Part shown: in pieces, positions 49,256 through 55,601 of the stretch
Position numbering within the stretch: position 1 is the stretch's first letter
How the letters are laid out: each line of letters starts with the position of its first letter
Assembly (NCBI GenBank): GCA_963785755.1
Contig: CAWAXG010000016.1
Location: 1 to 64,000 of the forward strand
Length of the DNA stretch: 64,000 bases
Direction of reading: 5' to 3'
From: JACCXG01 sp963785755
GTDB lineage: Bacteria; Acidobacteriota; Vicinamibacteria; Vicinamibacterales; 2-12-FULL-66-21
The notes under the pieces: model-generated
The model's database searches: none
The model's input: the letters and a program-made list of their open reading frames with translations, nothing else
Told to the model about the DNA's origin: nothing
Made by a program: the position numbers and the translations under genes

Positions 49256-50944
49256 TCACCCGCGAGGCCACGCGATCAAGACGTCCTGCGCCGTCAGCCG
49301 CTGCTGAAACTCTTTGAGCAGCGCCGGCCTGTTGCGCACGGCGCGGGGCGGTTCCTTCTTCTCCGCACAGAACGCGGCGAGCAGGCCGGCGGCCTCGCCG
49401 ATGTTCCATTCGACCGGATGGAGCCGGTAGCAGCCGTTGGTGAGATGAGTCGTGCCGATGTTCTTGCACGCCGGCAGCAGGTTTTCGACACGCTGCGGGA
49501 TGAGCGCTCCAAGCGGGATTTGGAACGGTTTGGCGTCGAAGTCGATGTAATTGTCGCCGCCGCTCGTCGGGTGCAGATCGATCGCGTAGCTGCCGATGCC
49601 GACCGAGTCGGGAAAGTTCTCGGCGTTGACGGCGTCCCCGGTCGTGGCGCCGGTGAGCTTCATGCGCGCATCGGTGGCGACGTGCGTCTCGAGCACGGTG
49701 AACTCGGCCGAGATGCGGCGGCTTTCGCGGACGTACGGATACTTCGCAAGCCCGTCTTCCGTGCCGACCACGTCGGGGCGAAGCCGCAGTCCTTTCCATC
49801 CCAGACCTCCGTCCGGCCGCGGGCAGGAAGTCTGCAGCCAGTACAACAGCGACAGGCTCAGCTGTTTCGCGCGCGCGATGTGACGTTCGGCCTCCGGCGC
49901 CGGAACGTCGATGAGCGTGCCCGGCATGTAGTCGTTCTGAGGCCAGTTCACGAGCGTCATGTCGCCGGCAAAGGCGCCGGCCTCGAAGTTCGTGCGATCG
50001 AGGATGCGGCGGTAGCGGAACAATCCGTCCGACTTGACCGGATCGAAGCCCATGTTGAACGGCTGCAAGGTTCGAGGCTGTGTGTAGACCAGGCTGAGCA
50101 GCTTGCCAGGCCACGCCGGCGTGAGCGCCGGCACGTGCTCCTTCCAGAAGTCGTACTCACGCGGTTTGTCGATCGTGTGGTCCTCACCCGCGATGTAGTC
50201 CATCGCGAAGCAGCAGGTGAATGCCTGCTGATTGGCGGGCTGCGCCTCGCGTCCGGCGCGGGGTTCACCCGTGACCCGGCTGGATTCGGCGCCGGTGACA
50301 TACTCGGTCCGCGTGAGCGGCAGCAGATCGCCGAGCTCCGTGGCATCGACGAAAACCGGCGCCACGAGGACCGTGTCCAGGCCGGTCGTCAGGCTGCGAA
50401 CCCGAACCGCGGTCACGCGATCGCCCGACGTCGCCGCGTCGACGATGACGTGGCCGAAGAGGATGTCGAGGCGCCGCGCCGCGACGTGAGGCGCGAGCAT
50501 TTCTTCCAGCGCCGCCAACCCGACGCGCGGTTCGTGGCACAGGCGGGAAACAGTTCCGTTCCCAGGATTGAGCCGCGGATTGGCGCGCGCCGCGGCCGTG
50601 AGCGGATAGTTGCGCGCGTAGTAGTCCCTGATCCGCCGGCGCAGCTGCCGATAGCTTCCGGTGCCGCCGGTGCTCTCGATCCAGGCATTCTCGTCGAGCG
50701 GCACGGCCTGCGCCGTCAGCTGTCCGCCAACCCAGTCGGTCTGCTCGGTCATGACGACGCGCAAACCGGTGCGCGCGGCGGCGAGCGCAGCCGCGCATCC
50801 GCCGAATCCGCCGCCGGCGATCACGAGATCGGCCCGGATTTCCCGCGGCCGCGCCGGCTGGCCGGCAAGCTGGCCGGCGGCCATCGCCGCGACGGTCGTG
50901 AGCTGTCCGAGGAACGCGCGGCGGTCGAGGAGAGGCGAAGCCAT
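49256..50944 (-). CDS. FAD-dependent oxidoreductase with Tat signal
   Basis: 562 aa from the ATG at 50944. The N-terminus LLDRRAFLGQLTTVAAMAAG is a twin-arginine export signal (RRAFLG), so the enzyme is folded and loaded before export. The FAD-binding Rossmann motif is ADLVIAGGGFGGCAAALAAA, followed by VVMTEQTDWVGGQLTAQ. The whole matches the FAD_oxidored (PF12831) family, whose members oxidise or reduce diverse, mostly unknown substrates. A second conserved segment, LLPACKNIGTTHLTNGCYRL, closes the FAD site. The longer reading to 51019 runs through repeat element C (giving WELVVGGWEL) and is not credible. It ends 16 bases after the convergent ADOP stop. Frame intact. Confidence 0.88.
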   Translation of the reverse strand: MASPLLDRRAFLGQLTTVAAMAAGQLAGQPARPREIRADLVIAGGGFGGCAAALAAARTGLRVVMTEQTDWVGGQLTAQAVPLDENAWIESTGGTGSYRQLRRRIRDYYARNYPLTAAARANPRLNPGNGTVSRLCHEPRVGLAALEEMLAPHVAARRLDILFGHVIVDAATSGDRVTAVRVRSLTTGLDTVLVAPVFVDATELGDLLPLTRTEYVTGAESSRVTGEPRAGREAQPANQQAFTCCFAMDYIAGEDHTIDKPREYDFWKEHVPALTPAWPGKLLSLVYTQPRTLQPFNMGFDPVKSDGLFRYRRILDRTNFEAGAFAGDMTLVNWPQNDYMPGTLIDVPAPEAERHIARAKQLSLSLLYWLQTSCPRPDGGLGWKGLRLRPDVVGTEDGLAKYPYVRESRRISAEFTVLETHVATDARMKLTGATTGDAVNAENFPDSVGIGSYAIDLHPTSGGDNYIDFDAKPFQIPLGALIPQRVENLLPACKNIGTTHLTNGCYRLHPVEWNIGEAAGLLAAFCAEKKEPPRAVRNRPALLKEFQQRLTAQDVLIAWPRG

Positions 50945-50965
50945 ATGCTTCTGACGAAGCATACG

Positions 50966-51120
50966 GCTTAACTCCCAACCTCCAACTACCAACTCCCAAA
51001 GGGATGGGCCCCACAGCAACTGGGTGGAAGTCGCATCGAATCAGCTGCACGGGACGCCTACCGCCCAAATGTTCGAGCCGAGCGCTTTGGGAGTTGGTGG
51101 TTGGGAGTTGGGAATTGACG
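50966..51120 (-). mobile_element. Repeat element C (MITE-like, GGGAGTTG arms)
   Basis: 155 bp. The ends are GCTTAACTCCCAAC (50966-50979, 11 of 14) and GTTGGGAATTGACG (51107-51120, 13 of 14). The core on the minus strand reads GCTCGAACA ... TAGGCGTCCC ... TGCAGCTGATTCG ... TGCGACTTCCACCC, and aligns best with element A. One end lies 5 bases after the stop of the aspartyl protease gene; the other lies 21 bases before the oxidoreductase start. Confidence 0.65.
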
Positions 51121-51125
51121 CTTCT

Positions 51126-51962
51126 CTAGTAAGGAACAATCGTCAGCACCCCTCCAGGACCATCGAAAGCCACGCGCGCGAACAGATGCAGCGGCAGCAG
51201 CCCGTCGCCGAGACGTGTATCGACGCGCGATCCTTCCATCACCACCGCCACCTGATCGCGCACCTCCAGGGTGCCGATCGTCAGCCGTTCGAGCAGGACC
51301 GCCCGGCCGACCCTGAGCCCGCCGACGGCCCTGAGCGGGACGGCATTCAGCGGACTGATTCGCGGCAGCGCGCGGCCGGCGCGAGCGAACAGGACGAAGC
51401 TTGCCGTGCCGGTGTCCGGAATCAATCGCAGTGGCGGCCCATCACCCGCTGGCAACGAGACGAGAAAGCCGCCGGCGTCATGGGTCAGGGACACTGATGT
51501 CGCGCGCTCCGGTCGATCGCTCAGGTTGGAGAACACCCGGCGGCGCCGGTAGTCGATCGTGAACCTGCGGGTCGCGAGGAAATCTATGCCGATCAGCCCA
51601 TCCACGTTCTGACCGAGATCGTGTGCCGGGAGGACCATGGCTTGCACCGCCGCTCGAGCCGCGCCGAACGCGAGCGCGGCATGCACGAGCGGGCGCGACG
51701 TCTGGCCGGCCGCGGTCACGATGATCGTCTGGCCGGTCCGCGGCAAACGCAGATCCCGCGCCACCCGTTCGGTCACCGCCGAACGGGTCGACCCGGTATC
51801 GAGCAGAAACCGGAACGGACCCTTCCCGGCGATGCTGACCGGGACGACGATGTCCGAGGCATCGCGGAGTTGGAAGGGGATCGATTCGCGGTCGTCGCCG
51901 GCGGCGCCGAGCGAGGCAAGACTGACACCGAGCACCAGCGGCAGAACGAGGCACCCACGCAT
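51126..51962 (-). CDS. Secreted retropepsin-like aspartyl protease with two DTG motifs
   Basis: 278 aa. Signal peptide CLVLPLVLGVSLASLGAAG. Two aspartyl-protease units in one chain: FRFLLDTGSTRSAVTE (DTGS) near residue 54 and LIPDTGTASFVLFARAG (DTGT) near 185. Each is followed by the hydrophobic-Gly strand of the family (GLIGIDFL; the second half has the weaker GDGLLPLHLF). Most bacterial proteins of this type have one motif per chain and dimerise; here a tandem pair could form a pseudo-dimer. A periplasmic peptide substrate is likely. The start has GGAGG upstream. Frame intact. Element C begins 5 bases beyond its stop. Confidence 0.82.
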   Translation of the reverse strand: MRGCLVLPLVLGVSLASLGAAGDDRESIPFQLRDASDIVVPVSIAGKGPFRFLLDTGSTRSAVTERVARDLRLPRTGQTIIVTAAGQTSRPLVHAALAFGAARAAVQAMVLPAHDLGQNVDGLIGIDFLATRRFTIDYRRRRVFSNLSDRPERATSVSLTHDAGGFLVSLPAGDGPPLRLIPDTGTASFVLFARAGRALPRISPLNAVPLRAVGGLRVGRAVLLERLTIGTLEVRDQVAVVMEGSRVDTRLGDGLLPLHLFARVAFDGPGGVLTIVPY

Positions 51963-52154
51963 GCGAGACCTCCGGATCCAGGAGGTCCACTGTGCGGGCC
52001 GGGGTCAGGCGAAGTCGTGCTGATCGGTTGATGAAAACGTCCGGATCCGCGCGCCGGGACGAACCACGGGACGAAGCGGGTCATGGAGGTCTGATGTTTT
52101 TCTGATGATGACGATTGGCCGGAATATCGGTGCGGGCTCGGGACTTATCATTCA

Positions 52155-54398
52155 ATGTTGATGGCTCCTCGCTACGTGTGGGACGGCTTCGTGCTCGACC
52201 TCGACGGTTACCGGTTGGAACGGAACGAGGTGCCGCTGGCGCTCGAACCCAAGGCGTTCGAGCTGCTCGCGCTGATGGTGCAGCGGCCGCGCCACCTGTT
52301 CACGAAGCAGGAAATCTTCGACATCATCTGGCGCGATACGGCCGTCACCGACCATGCGCTGACCCGCGTCATCGCCCAGCTGCGCAAGGTCCTCGGAGAC
52401 GATTCGCGCGACCCGAAATACATCGAGACAGTCCCGAGCAAGGGCTACCGATGGGCAGTCCCGGTGGCGGTGGAGAGCGCGACCCCGGCATCGGCGGGGA
52501 CGAGCGAAGCCGGGCCGAGGTCCGCCAGCATGGCGGCCGCCCCAGGTGTCGCCGGCAGTCCCTTCCGGTCCCATGGTCTGGCTGCCGTGCTCGTCGTCTC
52601 GGTGCTCGCCGCGCTGGGTATCGTGGCGATGACCCGCTCCGATCGGTCCGGGTCCACGACAACCGGCGTCCGCGCCGCGTCCTATCCGCATCCCGGCACC
52701 GTCCGACAACCGGTCCAGCTGACCACTCACGCCGGGCTGGACGTGCACCCCGATCTCTCACCGCTCGGTGATGCGGTCGCGTACTCCTCGGATCGGAGCG
52801 GCGCGTTCGAGATCTACGTGCGGGCGTTCGGCGGCACGTCGCGCGACACCGCAATTACCAGCGATGGCGGCCACAACGTTCAGCCAGCCTGGTCTCCCGA
52901 CGGACGACTGCTCGCTTATCACGCCGTCGGCCGCGGCGGCATCTGGGTGATACCGTCGCGCGGGGGACTTCCTCGTCAGATCGCGCCGACCGGTTCGAAG
53001 CCCACCTGGTCTCCTGACGGTGGGCGCGTCGCCTTTCAGTCAGACGAGCAGCTCGTGGTCACCCCCACGGCCTTCGGCGCGCAGCATGGATCGACCATCT
53101 GGAGCGTTGACGCCAACGGCAACGATCCGCGCGAGCTGACGCGTCTCGGCCAGCCGGCCGGTGGCCATGCCGCGCCGGCATGGAGCCCGGACGGGCGGCA
53201 CATCGCCTTCACCGTGTTCGACGGCGCGGAAGACGACGGCCTCTGGATCCTGCGGCTCGACACGCTCGAGTGCCGGCCCGGATTGCTTCGGAGCGGCCTG
53301 TACGAGCTCGCGTTCGCGCCGGATGGATCGGCGTTGTATGTCACCAGCGGCGAGGCCGCCATCCTGCGCGTGCCCTTCGATGCCAGCAGCGGTACGGTCC
53401 GCGAGCCCCACACCTTGATTCCCATCGCCGGAGTGCCGGGCGTTCGTGGCGTGTCGGTCGCTGCCGACGGCGGACGCGTGGCGTTCTCCGGGATTGCGCT
53501 GAACAGCCAGATCTGGGCGCAGCCCGTCCGGCGCGATGGCTCGGTCTCCGGCCCGGCCAGACCGCTGACCAATGACACGAGCCATCGCAACTCGCTGCCC
53601 GCGGTGTCACCGGATGGCGCGAAGGTGGCCTACATGTCGCGGCGCAGCGGCGAGCCCGCGCACGTCTGGGTCATGGACATCGACGGCGGCAACGGCATGC
53701 AGGTGACCGCAGACGATGCCAAGGACTGGCTGGCGAACTGGTTTCCCGACAGCCGCCGGGTCGCGTATCTCTCGCGGCGCGGCAACAGGCGTGGGCTGTG
53801 GGCCGTGGACACGGCCACGCGCCGCGAAGAGCTGTTGTTCGATTTCGATCCGACGCAGATCGGCGCGTCAGCCGCGACCTTGCAGCGCGGCCAGCTGGCG
53901 GAGCTCGAGCTGGCGCCGTCGATGCGCCGCGCGGCGTTCTCGCTGATCTCACCGCCCACGGGCCGCCGCATCATTTATGTGACGCCGGTCGACGAGTTCA
54001 CGCCGCGGCCGGTGACCAGGCCCGACGTGTCGGTCGGGTATCCCGCCTGGTCGCCGGATGAGCGTCGTCTGGCCGTCGAAATCAAGGTTCGCAGCTCGAT
54101 GCACGCCGCCGTGGTCGATGTGGAGGCCGGGACGCTGCGCCGGCTGACCGACGAGCGAGGCCAGACGTGGGTCCGCAGCTGGTCGCCCGATGGACGCAAG
54201 ATCGCGGCGGCAGCCCTGCGCGACGGCGTCTGGGACCTGCGCTGGATCGATGCCGACACCGGCGCGCAGAAGATCATCACGCCTCCCGGCGCGCCCAACG
54301 TCTACGTCCGTTATCCCGAATGGTCGCCGCGCGGCGACGTGATTGTGTTCGAGCGCGGCGAGGTGCGGGGGAATGTTTGGACGCTGGCGGTGAGGTGA
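52155..54398 (+). CDS. Winged-helix (CadC/OmpR-type) regulator with TolB/WD40-like propeller
   Basis: 747 aa, frame intact. The winged helix (residues 1-105) has LALEPKAFELLALMVQRPRH, TDHALTRVIAQLRKVLGDDS and KYIETVPSKGYRWAVPV. A membrane helix follows (LAAVLVVSVLAALGIVAM, about 140-157). The rest is a TolB-like propeller with many WSPDGR turns (for example AWSPDGRLLAYH, YPAWSPDERRLAVE). It is a one-component membrane regulator like CadC, with a sensor propeller in the periplasm. Starts: ATG 52155 or 52161 (MAPRYVWDGF). A TATCAT box (52146-52151) would put the mRNA start close to either. It is divergent from the aspartyl protease gene and could regulate it. Confidence 0.88.
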   Translation: MLMAPRYVWDGFVLDLDGYRLERNEVPLALEPKAFELLALMVQRPRHLFTKQEIFDIIWRDTAVTDHALTRVIAQLRKVLGDDSRDPKYIETVPSKGYRWAVPVAVESATPASAGTSEAGPRSASMAAAPGVAGSPFRSHGLAAVLVVSVLAALGIVAMTRSDRSGSTTTGVRAASYPHPGTVRQPVQLTTHAGLDVHPDLSPLGDAVAYSSDRSGAFEIYVRAFGGTSRDTAITSDGGHNVQPAWSPDGRLLAYHAVGRGGIWVIPSRGGLPRQIAPTGSKPTWSPDGGRVAFQSDEQLVVTPTAFGAQHGSTIWSVDANGNDPRELTRLGQPAGGHAAPAWSPDGRHIAFTVFDGAEDDGLWILRLDTLECRPGLLRSGLYELAFAPDGSALYVTSGEAAILRVPFDASSGTVREPHTLIPIAGVPGVRGVSVAADGGRVAFSGIALNSQIWAQPVRRDGSVSGPARPLTNDTSHRNSLPAVSPDGAKVAYMSRRSGEPAHVWVMDIDGGNGMQVTADDAKDWLANWFPDSRRVAYLSRRGNRRGLWAVDTATRREELLFDFDPTQIGASAATLQRGQLAELELAPSMRRAAFSLISPPTGRRIIYVTPVDEFTPRPVTRPDVSVGYPAWSPDERRLAVEIKVRSSMHAAVVDVEAGTLRRLTDERGQTWVRSWSPDGRKIAAAALRDGVWDLRWIDADTGAQKIITPPGAPNVYVRYPEWSPRGDVIVFERGEVRGNVWTLAVR

Positions 54399-54510
54399 GG
54401 CACGTAGCACGTGCAACGTCATACGCTCTACGTGCTCACGTGCTTTTCGTGCTACGTGTACGTCACGTGCTACGTGCTCACGTGCCGACGTGCTTTTCGT
54501 GCGACGTGCG
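54399..54510. repeat. ACGTGC-unit repeat directly after a stop codon
   Basis: Immediately after the TGA (54396-54398) comes about 110 bp made of ACGTGC / CACGTG / CTACGTGCT units, including several CACGTG palindromes and the phrase CACGTGCTTTTCGTGC and its near copy GACGTGCTTTTCGTGC. It gives rise to many overlapping hairpins. The function is unknown. Confidence 0.75.
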
Positions 54511-54645
54511 GCTTCCGCCTTCCGCCTTCGCGCGAAGCGCTTCCGCCTTCGCCAAGGCTCCGGCGGACCGCCGTAGCTTTAGCGGAGGCTGGTCGGCGAG
54601 ACTCGCCGTAGCCTTGGCGGAGGCGGTCAGGCGGAAGTGGACTGT
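54511..54645. repeat. GCTTCCGCC / SLGEGG-type inverted repeat cluster
   Basis: GCTTCCGCCTTCCGCCTTC starts the block. CTTCCGCCTTCGCCAAGGCT (from about 54540) is largely mirrored by GTAGCCTTGGCGGAGGCGG and GGCGGAAG (to about 54637). Inside is GGCGAGACTCGCC, similar to the palindrome in the repeat at 41901. The rest of the gap to 54972 shows no gene I would defend in either strand, only a TACAAT box (54944-54949) 23 bases before the next gene. Confidence 0.6.
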
Positions 54646-54972
54646 CCCCCATTTGTCGGACCGTGAACGTTTCGCGACATTCCTGTCGCGCGTTGCGCAT
54701 CGCAGAAGACACGCCGCCGCGGGCGCACGGTTGCGTCCCTGTATTGGTAACGCCGCGCCGGAACAGCACGGAGGCGATCTCGACGATGGTCAACACGACG
54801 CGCAGTGCACCGCGGGCGATCGACCGATCGAATCGCGCGGGCATGTGCCGGCGCACGACGCGCCGAGGGTCGCGCCGGGACGCACGGAGCGCCGCGACAG
54901 GACTGTGCCGGTGCCCGCCGAGATCGACAAAAACGTCTGGCGGTACAATCAACGATCCGGACGTCATCACGA

Positions 54973-55494
54973 ATGGCCCACACGATCGTTCCCGCCGGCC
55001 GCGAAGACGCGCCGGCGATCGCCGCCCTTCATACCGAGAGCTGGCGCAGCGCATATCGCGGTCTCGTCCCCGACGCCTTCCTCGACGGTCCCGTCGTCGA
55101 GGAGCGGCTCGAGTACTGGCGCCATCGCCTGTCCACTGACGACGAGGGGCCGCGGCACCTGCTCAAAGCTGTTCAGGGAGACCTGATGGTGGGCTTCGTC
55201 TGCGTCGTCCGCGATGCGGATCCGGAGTGGGGACCGCTGCTCGACAATCTTCACGTCAAGCCGGCGTTCAAGGGACTGGGTATCGGCCGCGAGCTCCTCG
55301 GCGCCGCGCGGGAGTGGACGGCGCTCGTCGCGCCGGGCCGGCCGATGCACCTGTGGGTCATCGAGGACAACACGAACGCGCGCCGCTTCTACGAGCGCGT
55401 CGGCGGCGTCGTGGCGGAGCGGCAGATCGTCGACTTCACGGCCGGCATCGCGACGCCGGCGTTGCGGTATGTCTGGGAGGCGCTTAAGTGCTAA
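54973..55494 (+). CDS. GNAT-family acetyltransferase
   Basis: 173 aa from the ATG at 54973 (MAHTIVPAGREDAPAIAALH). The start WRSAYRGLVPDAFLDG is typical of a common GNAT branch. The acetyl-CoA motif is LHVKPAFKGLGIGRELLGAA (xxGxGIG form), followed by MHLWVIEDNTNARRFYERVG, where the conserved N-x-x-A-x-x-FYE ends the fold. The substrate is unknown. The stop codon itself lies inside a TAAGTGC repeat. A TACAAT box lies 23 bases upstream. Frame intact. Confidence 0.82.
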   Translation: MAHTIVPAGREDAPAIAALHTESWRSAYRGLVPDAFLDGPVVEERLEYWRHRLSTDDEGPRHLLKAVQGDLMVGFVCVVRDADPEWGPLLDNLHVKPAFKGLGIGRELLGAAREWTALVAPGRPMHLWVIEDNTNARRFYERVGGVVAERQIVDFTAGIATPALRYVWEALKC

Positions 55495-55502
55495 GTGCTA
55501 AG
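55485..55502. repeat. Tandem TAAGTGC units over a stop codon
   Basis: TAAGTGC-TAAGTGC-TAAG covers the GNAT stop (TAA, 55492-55494); the last codons AAG-TGC are repeat sequence. The gap to the convergent kinase (55602) shows nothing else. Confidence 0.55.
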
Positions 55503-55601
55503 GGCCTGTAACAAAACCCTGACGGACTCGCGATCCGAGCCTCTATCCCGGGCGGATAGGCAAATACTGGGCGAGATATCGGGACCTTAGTCCGCGCGGA
55601 A

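Noticed and set aside
38776..51120. Integron attC sites for the GGGAGTTG elements
   Set aside because: The ends have no GTTRRRY/RYYYAAC core arrangement and no integrase or cassette array is present; inverted arms of short units fit another kind of repeat.
54620..54972. Minus-strand protein of up to 194 residues in the gap
   Set aside because: Its reading is Arg-rich, crosses the repeat block and overlaps the GNAT start; no domain or start signal.
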